A DNA stretch of 64,000 nucleotides from CAYSCW01 sp964449165 (GTDB lineage: Bacteria; Acidobacteriota; Aminicenantia; Aminicenantales; Aminicenantaceae). The translations under genes were made by a program, and so were the position numbers. Under the pieces are notes generated by a model. That model saw only the letters and a list, made by a program, of their open reading frames with translations. It searched no databases and was not told where the DNA came from. This document shows positions 52,146 to 61,358 of this stretch, in pieces (the stretch's first letter is position 1; each line of letters opens with the position of its first letter). The stretch spans positions 1-64,000 of the forward strand of contig CAYVAT010000008.1 of the NCBI GenBank assembly GCA_964449165.1, in the 5' to 3' direction.

Positions 52146-52927
52146 GAGGTCCATCCCGTCTTTCCTATGCTTATGCTGTGGGCAGGATCCGGGCCTTGGA
52201 GAGAAGCTTGGTTTCGAGCTCTGTCTTCAGAGAGGCTTCGGGAGAGAGGGACTTCCCCTCTTCAATGAAAGCCATTTTTGATGCGGGAAATTATGAGGAG
52301 GAAATAATCAACATCGGCAACTCCTATGAGTTGGATGAATTCCTTGCCAAAGAGGAAGAGAAAATCTTTCGATTGATGAGAGAACTTCTCTTCGAAGAAG
52401 ATATATTTACCATTATCGCCAAAGAATCTCAGCCCCCTAGGGTTTTAGCCTTGGCAGAGGAACTTGGCTATGTATTTATCAGCGATTACTTGCGATACAG
52501 GATTGATCTTGGAAATCTGAAGATTTTACTTCGAGCAAAGTATTCAGGGCTTTCTTTGGAGCAATATCATGATATGGTTTTGAAGGGCGGTTTCCTGGAT
52601 GAGAAAATATATCTCCAAAGTTACGATCAGACTTTTTCTGAAATCGGTGAGAAACTTCGACCTTCCCCTTATGTCGACCTTTGGAATAGAGCCATAGAGG
52701 ACCTTGAAGAGAATGAAATGTTTGTTCTCCTGGAACGAGGGATCGAGGATTTTCTGATGATCTACCTGCAGAGAGCAAAGCACATTGTCTTTGGACCGGA
52801 GCCTGTGTTCTCTTATGCCTTGGCTAAGAAAAGGGAGTTGAGTCTGGTGAGGTTAGTGGGAATGGGTAAATTTCTCATGATCCCTCCCGAATTTATAAAA
52901 AAAAGAATAAGTGAGACATATGTTTGA
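52142..52927 (+). CDS. ntpC: V-type ATPase subunit C (d/AC39 type)
   Basis: 261-aa subunit that links the central rotor to the K ring. Pattern SYAYAVGRIRALE at the N terminus and the AC39 helical repeats (LRYRIDLGNLKILLRAKYSGL). Shorter than the typical 330 aa. Overlaps subunit F by 8 bp. Confidence 0.82.
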   Translation: MRGPSRLSYAYAVGRIRALERSLVSSSVFREASGERDFPSSMKAIFDAGNYEEEIINIGNSYELDEFLAKEEEKIFRLMRELLFEEDIFTIIAKESQPPRVLALAEELGYVFISDYLRYRIDLGNLKILLRAKYSGLSLEQYHDMVLKGGFLDEKIYLQSYDQTFSEIGEKLRPSPYVDLWNRAIEDLEENEMFVLLERGIEDFLMIYLQRAKHIVFGPEPVFSYALAKKRELSLVRLVGMGKFLMIPPEFIKKRISETYV

Positions 52928-53261
52928 AAAAGTGGCTATAGTGGGCGAGGCAGACCTTGCTTTTGCCTTTCGAGCTATGGGTATTAGCGTGTACTCTCCT
53001 CAGAATTTAGAGGAGGCAAGAGAAGTCTTGAAAGAATTGGAAAAGGAGGGCATTGCCCTCTGCTTTTTAGAGGAAGGTCTCTATGAAGCGCTGGAGCCGG
53101 AAAGAAAGGATCTGAGTCAAAAATTTTGTCCGGTAGTGGTTGGGTATTCTGACTACCGGAAGATATCAGATTATCTAGAGAATATGATGAAAGAAATGGC
53201 GATCAAAGCCACAGGTACAGATTCTTTGGTGGCTAAAAAGGAAGGATATGAAACAAGGTAA
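52920..53261 (+). CDS. ntpF: V-type ATPase subunit F
   Basis: 113-aa rotor subunit: N-terminal Rossmann-like domain (MFEKVAIVGEADLAFAFRAMG) and a C-terminal helix. Start ATG 52920; an in-frame GTG lies 9 nt upstream. Overlaps subunit A by 14 bp. Central shaft partner of subunit D. Confidence 0.85.
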   Translation: MFEKVAIVGEADLAFAFRAMGISVYSPQNLEEAREVLKELEKEGIALCFLEEGLYEALEPERKDLSQKFCPVVVGYSDYRKISDYLENMMKEMAIKATGTDSLVAKKEGYETR

Positions 53262-55023
53262 AATTATCCGTGTCGCAGGTCCCTTGGTTGTGGCTTCAGG
53301 ATGCCTGGGAGCAAGGATGTTCGACATGGTGAAGATCGGGGAGCTTGGCCTGATAGGTGAAATCATCGAACTCAAGGAAGATCTGGCGTTCATCCAGGTC
53401 TATGAGGACACAACTGGCATCGGCCCAGAAGAACCTGTCTTTTTGACAGGAAAGCCCCTGAGTGTGGAGCTAGGGCCGGGTCTCATCAGCTCGATTTACG
53501 ATGGGATTCAAAGACCTCTGGATATCATCAGAAGCCAAAAAGGAGATTTTGTGACCAGAGGTGTTGAACTTCCTTCTCTAGATCGTAAAAAGAAATGGGA
53601 ATTTGTTCCCCATGTCGAAAAGGGACAAGAGGTCTTTCCAGGAGATTTTTTAGGAGAGGTGGAGGAGACGCCTCTGGTCAAGCATGGAATCATGGTCCCC
53701 TCTGATGCAGCGGGGAAGGTCATGGAAGCTAAGAAAGGAAAGTTCACTGTAGAAGAAGTCGTCAGCAGAATCCAGACCAAAAAAGGCGAAATAAAAGAGA
53801 TAAAGATGTTTCAGACCTGGCCCATTCGAAAAAACAGGGAGGTCTATGAGCGCTTGATGCCGGATGAGCCTCTTACCACTGGACAGAGAGTGCTGGACAC
53901 CCTCTTTCCTATCGCCAAAGGAGGAACAGCCTGTGTTCCCGGCCCTTTTGGAAGCGGAAAGACTGTGGTGCAGCATCAACTGTCCAAATGGTCAGATGCC
54001 CAGATTATCGTCTTTGTTGCTTGCGGAGAGAGAGGTAATGAAGTAGCGGATCTCCTTCTCAGCTTCCCGGAATTGACCGACCCTCATACCGGACGTCCCC
54101 TATTGGAGAGGACGGTCATCATCGCCAACACTTCGAACATGCCTGTTGCTGCCAGGGAGGCCTCCATCTATACGGGGATGACTATCGCCGAGTATTTCAG
54201 AGATATGGGATATTCGGTAGCCTTGATGGCCGACTCTTCCAGCCGATGGGCTGAAGCTTTACGGGAGATATCGGGCCGGATGGAAGAGATGCCAGGCGAG
54301 GAGGGATATCCTGCCTACTTAGCCAGCCGGATTGCCGAATTCTATGAACGGTCTGGTAAAGTTGTCTGTCTGGGGCGGGATAAGAGGCAAGGGGCTTTGA
54401 GCGTCATCGGAGCGGTCTCTCCTCCTGGAGGTGATCTTTCTGATCCTGTTGTACAGGCTACTTTGAAAGTGGTTAAGGTCTTCTGGGCTCTTGATGACAG
54501 GCTGGCCAATATGCGGCATTTTCCTGCCATAAACTGGCTCCTGAGTTATTCTCTCTATACAGAAAACATAAGCGATTATTTGAATACCCATGTGGCCGAG
54601 GAGTTTATCGAGCTTCGCAGTCAGGCCATGCAGCTTCTGGAGGAAGAATCTGAGCTTCAGGAAATCGCCCGTTTGGTAGGGATAGAATCCCTTTCCCCCA
54701 GAGAGAGGCTCGTGCTCGAGTCGGCCCGATCCATCCGAGAAGATTTTCTCCATCAGAATGCTTTCCACCCCCAGGATACATACACTTCTTTTAGGAAACA
54801 GTATCTGATGTTACGCATCATCCTTCATTTTCATAATCTTGGGGTTAAAGCCTTGGAAGAGGGGCGCAGTCTGGAGGAGATCACAGGTTTGGAAGTCAGG
54901 GAGAAAATTGCCAAAATGAAATTCCTTCCTGAGAAGGATCCGGATGTTCTTGAGGCGTATGTGGAAGTCGATAACGCCTTTAAGAAGCTGTTACAGAGTG
55001 AGGAGACAGGCGAACATGTATAA
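53248..55023 (+). CDS. ntpA: V-type ATPase catalytic subunit A
   Basis: 591-aa catalytic subunit. Walker A GPFGSGKT at residues 232-239, the bulge domain typical of A subunits (about 115-190), Walker B region VALMADSSSRWAEALREISGRMEEMPGEEGYPAY, shown here only in part, and C-terminal helical domain. Forms the A3B3 hexamer with subunit B. Length typical (about 590). Confidence 0.96.
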   Translation: MKQGKIIRVAGPLVVASGCLGARMFDMVKIGELGLIGEIIELKEDLAFIQVYEDTTGIGPEEPVFLTGKPLSVELGPGLISSIYDGIQRPLDIIRSQKGDFVTRGVELPSLDRKKKWEFVPHVEKGQEVFPGDFLGEVEETPLVKHGIMVPSDAAGKVMEAKKGKFTVEEVVSRIQTKKGEIKEIKMFQTWPIRKNREVYERLMPDEPLTTGQRVLDTLFPIAKGGTACVPGPFGSGKTVVQHQLSKWSDAQIIVFVACGERGNEVADLLLSFPELTDPHTGRPLLERTVIIANTSNMPVAAREASIYTGMTIAEYFRDMGYSVALMADSSSRWAEALREISGRMEEMPGEEGYPAYLASRIAEFYERSGKVVCLGRDKRQGALSVIGAVSPPGGDLSDPVVQATLKVVKVFWALDDRLANMRHFPAINWLLSYSLYTENISDYLNTHVAEEFIELRSQAMQLLEEESELQEIARLVGIESLSPRERLVLESARSIREDFLHQNAFHPQDTYTSFRKQYLMLRIILHFHNLGVKALEEGRSLEEITGLEVREKIAKMKFLPEKDPDVLEAYVEVDNAFKKLLQSEETGEHV

Positions 55024-56392
55024 AGAATATTTGACGGTCTCCAACATCGTCGGGCCTCTGGTCATCGTGGATAAGATCCGCGATGTTAAATATGGCGAAC
55101 TGGTGGAGATTGAGAGTGTGGATGGATCCTTACGTCGGGGTACTGTCCTCGATGTTTCCACCGAAAAAGCCGTCGTCCAAGTCTTCGAGGGTACCATCGG
55201 GTTGGATGTTGATAAGTCTCGAGTGAGATTTTTAGGACGATCCCAACAGCTGGGTGTTTCAGATGAAATAGTTGGTCGCATATTCGATGGCTCAGGCAGG
55301 CCTAAGGATAAGGGTCCTCAGATCATCGCTGAGAAGTCGCTGGATATCAACGGCAACCCCATAAACCCCGATGCCCGTGATTATCCCTCTGAATTCATCC
55401 AAACAGGAATTTCAACCATCGATGGCATGAACCCTTTAGTCAGAGGTCAGAAGCTGCCCTTGTTTTCTGGCAGTGGATTGCCCCATGCCCGCATAGCAGC
55501 CCAGATTGCCCGTCAGTCGGCTGTCTTGGGCAAGGAGGAAAAATTTGCGGTTGTGTTTGGGGCCATGGGGATTACTTTCGAAGAGGCGAATTTTTTCATA
55601 GAGGATTTCCGTAATACAGGAGCATTGGAAAGAGCTGTTCTTTTTCTCAACTTGGCTAATGAACCTCCTATCGAGCGCATCGCTACCCCGCGTCTGGCTT
55701 TGACCTGTGCTGAGTATTTGGCCTTGGATCTTGATATGCATGTGTTGGTCATTCTGGTCGATATGACATTCTATGCTGAAGCTCTGAGGGAAATATCGGC
55801 TGCGCGAAAGGAAATTCCAGGACGCAGAGGATATCCAGGTTATCTTTATACAGATCTAGCCACCATCTACGAGAGAGCAGGGAGAATTAAGGGCAAGAAA
55901 GGCTCTATCACTTTGATTCCCATATTGACCATGCCAGAAGACGATAAAACTCATCCCATTGCTGACCTGACCGGATATATCACAGAAGGACAAATCATGC
56001 TCAGCCGGGAGATCCACCGCAAAGGGATCTACCCTCCTATAGATGTCCTTCCCAGCCTCTCTCGCCTCAAGGATAAGGGAATCGGCGAGGAAAAGACCCG
56101 GGAGGACCATGCTGATGTCCTCAATCAGCTTTTTGCCTGCTACGCTCGAGGCAAGGAAGCGAGAGAACTGGCACTCATTCTGGGTGAAGCAGCCTTGACA
56201 GAGCTGGACAAGTTGTATTTGCAGTTCAGCGATCGATTTGAGGATGAGTTTGTCAGACAGAGCGAGTTTGAATCCCGATCTATTGTGGACACGCTGGATT
56301 TGGGATGGAAGCTTCTGCACGTCATCCCTCGGGGGGAACTGAAGCGAATTCGTCCCGAATTCTTAGAGAAGTATTATCCTGAAGAAAAATGA
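55016..56392 (+). CDS. ntpB: V-type ATPase regulatory subunit B
   Basis: 458-aa non-catalytic nucleotide-binding subunit: N terminus YLTVSNIVGPLVIVDKIRDV, centre GQKLPLFSGSGLPHARIAAQ in place of a P-loop, and YPGYLYTDLATIYERAG. Start 55016 overlaps the A stop by 8 bp; the longer in-frame reading lies inside subunit A. Confidence 0.96.
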   Translation: MYKEYLTVSNIVGPLVIVDKIRDVKYGELVEIESVDGSLRRGTVLDVSTEKAVVQVFEGTIGLDVDKSRVRFLGRSQQLGVSDEIVGRIFDGSGRPKDKGPQIIAEKSLDINGNPINPDARDYPSEFIQTGISTIDGMNPLVRGQKLPLFSGSGLPHARIAAQIARQSAVLGKEEKFAVVFGAMGITFEEANFFIEDFRNTGALERAVLFLNLANEPPIERIATPRLALTCAEYLALDLDMHVLVILVDMTFYAEALREISAARKEIPGRRGYPGYLYTDLATIYERAGRIKGKKGSITLIPILTMPEDDKTHPIADLTGYITEGQIMLSREIHRKGIYPPIDVLPSLSRLKDKGIGEEKTREDHADVLNQLFACYARGKEARELALILGEAALTELDKLYLQFSDRFEDEFVRQSEFESRSIVDTLDLGWKLLHVIPRGELKRIRPEFLEKYYPEEK

Positions 56393-57000
56393 GAATCTCA
56401 GTCAATCCAAACAGGATGGAGCTTCTACGGCTTCGCCGTAGGCTTGTTTTAGCTGAGAGAGGCCATACACTTCTCAAGGAGAAGCTGGAAGAGATCATGC
56501 GACAATTTTTAGAACTCATTCGAGAGCTTTTTGATCTTCAAGCGAAGATAAAGATGAAATTGGAAAAGATTTTTCTTTCCTTTGCTCTTGTCCGAGCGCG
56601 GATGGCCAAGAAGGAATTGATGGATCTTTTGCCTGAAGGACAATTGACATTGGAGACTCATAGGGAGCGGATACTCAACCTCTCCATTCCTCGTTTCACA
56701 ATCAAGAGGCTAAAGATTTCTGAATATGATTTTATGAATACAGAGAGTGAGCTTGATATCGGGCTGAAGAATGCCCAGGAGCTTCTTCCAGATTTAATGC
56801 AATTGGCTCGCCTGTGGAAGTCTGTGGAGCTTCTCTCTCACGAGATCGAAACTACCCGTCGCCGGGTCAATGCCCTCGAGCATATTTTGATTCCGAACAT
56901 CAAAGAGACCATAAGTTACATCTCGGGGAGGCTGGAAGAAATGGAACGTTCTTATCAGGTGCAGTTGATGCGGGTTAAAGAGGTCGTCCGTGGTCACTAA
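56389..57000 (+). CDS. ntpD: V-type ATPase subunit D
   Basis: 203-aa central-stalk subunit, a long antiparallel coiled coil; N-terminal pattern SVNPNRMELLRLRRRLVLAE and C-terminal helix with RRRVNALEHILIP are typical. Overlaps subunit B by 4 bp. Last gene of the operon; its end overlaps the end of the convergent TMTC-like gene by 26 bp, with no terminator between. Confidence 0.9.
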   Translation: MRISVNPNRMELLRLRRRLVLAERGHTLLKEKLEEIMRQFLELIRELFDLQAKIKMKLEKIFLSFALVRARMAKKELMDLLPEGQLTLETHRERILNLSIPRFTIKRLKISEYDFMNTESELDIGLKNAQELLPDLMQLARLWKSVELLSHEIETTRRRVNALEHILIPNIKETISYISGRLEEMERSYQVQLMRVKEVVRGH

Positions 57001-59098
57001 GCGAACTAGCTGGCTTTTTTTCCAGATTTTTAACAAGATCAGCAATTTCAGGCTGGTTTTTATTCATTTCTAAAGATTTTTGAAAATAGATTAAGGCTTT
57101 TTTAACCAGGAAGAGCTCTCTCAGATAAAAATCTCCGATGGCGTTCAGGACGCGATAATCATCAGGATTTTCATTTAATATGTTTGTGATGAGCTTTTCT
57201 CCTTGCCTTTCTTTTCCCTGCCTGTAAAGGAGTTTTGAGAGGAAAAGCTGGCTGGATAAATCGAGATGAGGTTTATTCTTCATCAGATCTGCAGCGTTCT
57301 GAAAATTCTTAAAGCGTGTGAAAAAGCCTATTTTCTGGTCAGGGGTGAATAAATCGAAACGTTTCTTAATCTCTTTGGTGTTCAAGTTGATGAAGAGGGA
57401 AGGAAACTTTTCTTTCATGATGCCTTCCAGTTGTTTTGCTTTATCCCATAAATTATACCCGATATACATGTTGTATAGTTCCAGATAAGGTTCATAAAGA
57501 TTTCCATATTCTTCAATGTTCTTGATGAGCAATTTCTCTGCTTGCGAGACATTTCCTAAAGAAATATTGACCAAGGCTTCCTTGCGGTGGATGCTGTATC
57601 GAATAAAAGGAGCGAGCTGGATTTGAGGAGGCTGCTGGAAATCTTTTATCTTTTCCAGCCAGGTGAGGACTCTTCGGTAGTCTGACTTGGCGAATTCTAT
57701 ATCCGAATAGAGGAGATAGACCAGGATGGCTGTTTGTCTTCTCATCTTATGAGAAAGAGCCTTGTCGAGAATCGATTCTGCTCTAAGAAGGTCCTTTTTA
57801 TCATCAAAATAATAAAATGCCAGACTATAGAGGAGATAAGCATCAGTAGGGGAAGAACGCAGCGCTCTCTCGAAGTACGTCTGCTCATTTTTGTAAGACT
57901 GTGCGTTTATTATTATGGAAGGGATAAAAAGAAGTATAAGGATGAGGACAGTATACAGCCTGATCTTTTCCTTAATCTGGCAGAGATATTTAGTTAGAAT
58001 CCAGACAAGGCCCAGGGCAGGAATCATCATGTAGCGGGAATAGACCTTGAAGGGGAAGAGAGACGAGAATACTAAGATGGCGTGTCCGCCCATAAAGGCC
58101 AGGATGAAGGACAACGGAAGAGTTATCCATTTTTTCTTCTTATATCCGTGAATAAAATAGAGAAAAGCGAGAATGGGGATGATGCCTAGAATAATGTATG
58201 GCCATTTGACTACATTCTTTTGGGAAAGAAATGTGTCGTAATACAAGGGGAAAACCAGGGATCTGAGATAGAACCCCATAGTGGCGAGGATGACTTTTAT
58301 GTTGGCCCAAAAGCTCGGGAGGAAAACAAGTTTTAAATTTTTAATGCCCAGTATTTCGTTTTTAAGGATAAAGAAGAAAATGGTGATCGAAACATTGAAC
58401 AAGTGATAGGGAAGAGAGAGCTTTTTTCTTTTGATCATTTCATACAAGACGATAATTGGAAGGAAGAAGAGGAATGCTTCTTTGGAAAAAATGCCCAGTA
58501 TGTAGAACAGAGATGAACAGATTAAAAAAACAGGTTTGCCCTTCCTTATGTGTAACTCGAGGAAAAGAAGGGCCAAGCTTGCCCACAAGAGCAGGAAAAG
58601 ATCCCCTCTGCTTACGACCCAGACGATGTTGTCGACATTGAGAGGATAGAGAGCAAAAAGTATGGTAGCTATTTCAGGGAAATTGTTCTTCTGGCTCTGG
58701 TTCTTGAAGAATAGATAGAGAACAACCAGTGAGAGAAGATAGAGCAGAAGGTTGGTCAGCCTGAGGGTTGTATTTTTAAGTCCCCATAGTTTATTTTCTA
58801 ATAGAAAAGAAGCAGTGACCAGCGGTCTGTAATAGAAATCAACCTTACCCATCCCACACTGTTCCCGGAAGTATCCAAATTTTAACGCAGACCAGAGCGG
58901 GGGATTCTCCTTGAAGAGGAGATTCTGTTGGACTAATATCTTGGTGTCCCAAATAAATTCATAGCTGAAAGTTTTCCAGTAGAGGCCAAAAACGATGATG
59001 ATCAGGATGAGGATAAAGAGAGCATCCTTTTTCTTCATGTTATAACGCGGGATAGAACTTGGCTTCTTCGCAGGAGATGGGTTTGCGGAGGAAGCCAT
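56975..59098 (-). CDS. TMTC-like membrane protein with TPRs
   Basis: 707-aa protein: about ten membrane helices in residues 20-400, then TPR units to the C terminus (ALIYFQKSLEMNKNQPE near the end). Loop motifs FIWDTKILVQQN, FYYRPLVTASFLLENKLWG and FALYPLNVDNIVWVVSRGDL resemble the GT-C fold and the TMTC/DUF1736 O-mannosyltransferase group, so it may glycosylate exported proteins with a polyprenyl-phosphate sugar. ATG 59098 is assumed; ATG 59038 is also possible and neither has a good ribosome site. Confidence 0.75.
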   Translation of the reverse strand: MASSANPSPAKKPSSIPRYNMKKKDALFILILIIIVFGLYWKTFSYEFIWDTKILVQQNLLFKENPPLWSALKFGYFREQCGMGKVDFYYRPLVTASFLLENKLWGLKNTTLRLTNLLLYLLSLVVLYLFFKNQSQKNNFPEIATILFALYPLNVDNIVWVVSRGDLFLLLWASLALLFLELHIRKGKPVFLICSSLFYILGIFSKEAFLFFLPIIVLYEMIKRKKLSLPYHLFNVSITIFFFILKNEILGIKNLKLVFLPSFWANIKVILATMGFYLRSLVFPLYYDTFLSQKNVVKWPYIILGIIPILAFLYFIHGYKKKKWITLPLSFILAFMGGHAILVFSSLFPFKVYSRYMMIPALGLVWILTKYLCQIKEKIRLYTVLILILLFIPSIIINAQSYKNEQTYFERALRSSPTDAYLLYSLAFYYFDDKKDLLRAESILDKALSHKMRRQTAILVYLLYSDIEFAKSDYRRVLTWLEKIKDFQQPPQIQLAPFIRYSIHRKEALVNISLGNVSQAEKLLIKNIEEYGNLYEPYLELYNMYIGYNLWDKAKQLEGIMKEKFPSLFINLNTKEIKKRFDLFTPDQKIGFFTRFKNFQNAADLMKNKPHLDLSSQLFLSKLLYRQGKERQGEKLITNILNENPDDYRVLNAIGDFYLRELFLVKKALIYFQKSLEMNKNQPEIADLVKNLEKKPASSLSDHGRPL

Positions 59099-59183
59099 TC
59101 AGGAAGTAAGTTGTTAGGTTTGAAATTGCCCATCTCTAAGTTGAGATCAACAGGTTAGAAATTTTTTGCTTGTAACGAAATCT

Positions 59184-59720
59184 CTACGGATCGCTGGAGT
59201 CGATAAAATTTTTGCCGTACTGATGTTTGTCATCTAGAATGTCCTTTTCCTGCCAGTCTCTTATCCAGTTGCTCACAAGAAAGATATTCATTCCTCCATC
59301 TTCAGAGGAGCAGATAACGCGATTGAGGCCAGCGTTGATAATCATCTTTTTACAGATAAAACAAGGGAGGGCGTTGATGGGTTTATCTTTTCCATAGACA
59401 CTGCCAAAGATATACATATCGCCTCCGAAAAGGCTTACTCCTGCTCGGGCAGCGTTGATAATGGCGTTCTGTTCAGCATGGACACTGCGGCAGAGCTCAT
59501 AGCGCTGGCCATGAGGGATTTTGAGTTTATCTCGAAGGCAAAAACCGTGTTCGAAACTATCCTTGGTTTTTCTAGGAGCTCCCGCATATCCTGTAGAAAT
59601 GATCTGGTCACCTCGGATGATGATAGCGCCGATAGAACGCCGGAAGCAGGTGCTCCGTTTGGCCACTTCTCTGGCAATATTGAGATAGTATGCATCTTTG
59701 GGAATTTTCGTCGTTTTCAT
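59184..59720 (-). CDS. Deoxycytidylate deaminase family protein
   Basis: 178-aa zinc deaminase. Catalytic motif HAEQNAI (H81, E83) and PCFICKKMI (C120, C123) bind zinc; N-terminal RSTCFRRSIGAIIIRGDQIISTGYAGAPR is family-typical. Probably deaminates dCMP (or dCTP) to supply dUMP. ATGA overlap with the upstream P-loop kinase gene couples the two. The same pair of activities is fused in the anti-phage AvcD-type deaminases. Confidence 0.85.
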   Translation of the reverse strand: MKTTKIPKDAYYLNIAREVAKRSTCFRRSIGAIIIRGDQIISTGYAGAPRKTKDSFEHGFCLRDKLKIPHGQRYELCRSVHAEQNAIINAARAGVSLFGGDMYIFGSVYGKDKPINALPCFICKKMIINAGLNRVICSSEDGGMNIFLVSNWIRDWQEKDILDDKHQYGKNFIDSSDP

Positions 59721-60274
59721 AGGAATTTCTCCAGCTTTTGATGGAGGTCTTCTATGCCGGCGTCATTTAAGATCCTGGCGTCGGCAAGCGCCATACAGTT
59801 TTTTAGTTGTTGTCCTTTCTCTTCGTTTGTCATCTCTTCAGCCTCTTTGGTCATGAATTCTTCAAGGGTTGAGGCTGATTCCTTTCTTCCCCTTCCTTTA
59901 ACCCTCTCAAACCTCAGTTCAACCGGAGCATCGAGGGATATCAAGATGAAGGTTTCTTGCTTCCGCAGAAAGGCCACTTCCTGAGGGTTTCTGATGCTGT
60001 CGATCACGGCCTTGCCCTTAACTCTTTCCATGACTCGATGAGCCAAGATGTCTGCACCGAATCTTTCTCTCAACAGGTTTCCCATCTGAATCATGTTGTT
60101 GCGGCTGGGTTCTCTCCCCTCTTTTTTCAGTTCCTCGCGGATCACATCAGAAAGGGAGAAATAGGCATATCCGTTTTTTTGGAAAAAAGCAGCAGCCTCG
60201 CCCTTTCCTGCTCCGTTTGTTCCTGTCAGCCCGATCAGTCTTGGTTTTTTCTTCTCCCTCTTTCTACCCAACAA
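59717..60274 (-). CDS. P-loop nucleotide kinase-like protein (AAA/dephospho-CoA kinase type)
   Basis: 185-aa kinase-like protein. Walker A GTNGAGKGEAAAF, then YFSLSDVIREEL and AVIDSIRNPQEVAFLR, the pattern of UPF0200/dephospho-CoA-kinase-like P-loop proteins. Start is TTG 60274 with GGAGG at 6 nt. Ends inside the deaminase start (ATGA). It may phosphorylate or sense a deoxynucleotide that the deaminase acts on; not shown. Begins 11 bp inside the tatC end. Confidence 0.8.
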   Translation of the reverse strand: MLGRKREKKKPRLIGLTGTNGAGKGEAAAFFQKNGYAYFSLSDVIREELKKEGREPSRNNMIQMGNLLRERFGADILAHRVMERVKGKAVIDSIRNPQEVAFLRKQETFILISLDAPVELRFERVKGRGRKESASTLEEFMTKEAEEMTNEEKGQQLKNCMALADARILNDAGIEDLHQKLEKFL

Positions 60275-61031
60275 GGTTGTCCTCCGATTTTTTCTTTGCT
60301 TTTTTCTTCTCGAAGAAGAAGGCGATGAGCAGGCTGAGTCCGTAAAGGAGGAGCATGGGCACAGCCAGGATACTCTGGTTGATCATATCCGGGCTGGGAG
60401 TGATCACAGCAGCAATGATGAACACAACGAGGACCGCGTATTTAAAATTCTTGATCATCCACCTTGAGGTGATGATCCCCATTCGGGAGAGGAAGAAGAC
60501 CAAGGTAGGCATCTCAAAGACCAGAGCAATTCCTAAAAGCAACCTTAAAGCCAGACTGAAATATTGGTCGACTGTTATCACAGGTTGAAACTCACTCCCC
60601 ATTTTCAAAAAGAAATTGCAGGCGAAGGGAAAGGCGACGAAATAACCAAACAAAGCTCCCAGGATAAAGAAAAAGCTGGTGAAGATCACAAAGGGATAAA
60701 CATATTTTTTTTCCTTCTTGTAGAGTCCGGGAGCAACAAAGTACCATAATTGAAGAAAGATAAAGGGGGAGGTTACGAAGATGGCTGTTAGAAAGGAGAC
60801 TTTGATGTAAAGCATGAAGGGAGCGGTCAGATGTGTGTAAGCGAGTTTTGTTCCCTCTGGAAGATATTTGGTCACCGGCTGGGACAGGATATTGTAGATG
60901 TCTTTGCTGAAGAGCCAGGCTGGGATCACAACCACGATCACAGCGATGAAGGAATAAAAGATTCTTTTTCTGAGGTCCTCGAGATGCTCGAGGAAGGTCA
61001 TCTCGTCAGGAGCCTTTTTTATCTTCCTCAT
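60264..61031 (-). CDS. tatC: Sec-independent protein translocase TatC
   Basis: 255-aa six-helix membrane protein. N-terminal FLEHLEDLRKRIFYS and FYFVAPGLYKKEKKY-type loop (here LWYFVAPGLYKKE) form the twin-arginine signal receptor. Works with the adjacent TatA. ATG 61031 preferred to the GTG at 61034. Overlaps tatA by 26 bp. Confidence 0.94.
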   Translation of the reverse strand: MRKIKKAPDEMTFLEHLEDLRKRIFYSFIAVIVVVIPAWLFSKDIYNILSQPVTKYLPEGTKLAYTHLTAPFMLYIKVSFLTAIFVTSPFIFLQLWYFVAPGLYKKEKKYVYPFVIFTSFFFILGALFGYFVAFPFACNFFLKMGSEFQPVITVDQYFSLALRLLLGIALVFEMPTLVFFLSRMGIITSRWMIKNFKYAVLVVFIIAAVITPSPDMINQSILAVPMLLLYGLSLLIAFFFEKKKAKKKSEDNLVG

Positions 61032-61251
61032 CACCTTCGATGTCCCTTTCTATTTCTCGTTTGATGTCTTTGAAATCTTCAGCTTGGATTTCTTCCTCTA
61101 TCTTTTCCTTTATCTCATCCGAGGTTTTTCGGAATTCCCGGAGGGCTCTTCCTATGGAGCGACCCACTTCAGGGAGCTTTTTGGGGCCGAATATGAGAAG
61201 GGCGATGGCCAAAATGATGAGGAGTTCAGGGAATCCAATGTTTCCAAACAT
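61006..61251 (-). CDS. tatA: Twin-arginine translocase subunit TatA
   Basis: 81-aa protein: short N-terminal membrane helix (GFPELLIILAIALLIFGPKK), the FGPKKLPEVG hinge, amphipathic helix GRSIGRALREF, and an acidic tail rich in Glu, Asp and Lys. Forms the Tat pore; a two-gene TatA-TatC system. First gene of the leftward tatA-tatC-kinase-deaminase unit. Confidence 0.93.
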   Translation of the reverse strand: MFGNIGFPELLIILAIALLIFGPKKLPEVGRSIGRALREFRKTSDEIKEKIEEEIQAEDFKDIKREIERDIEGDEEDKKGS

Positions 61252-61358
61252 TTTTGTCAGCCAGAAAATGCACTTGGAAATATAGCCCTTAAGGCATGAG
61301 AAGTCAATATGATCTTTACAATCATCAGAGGCTTTGGTAGTATGAAAAGTCTATTATA

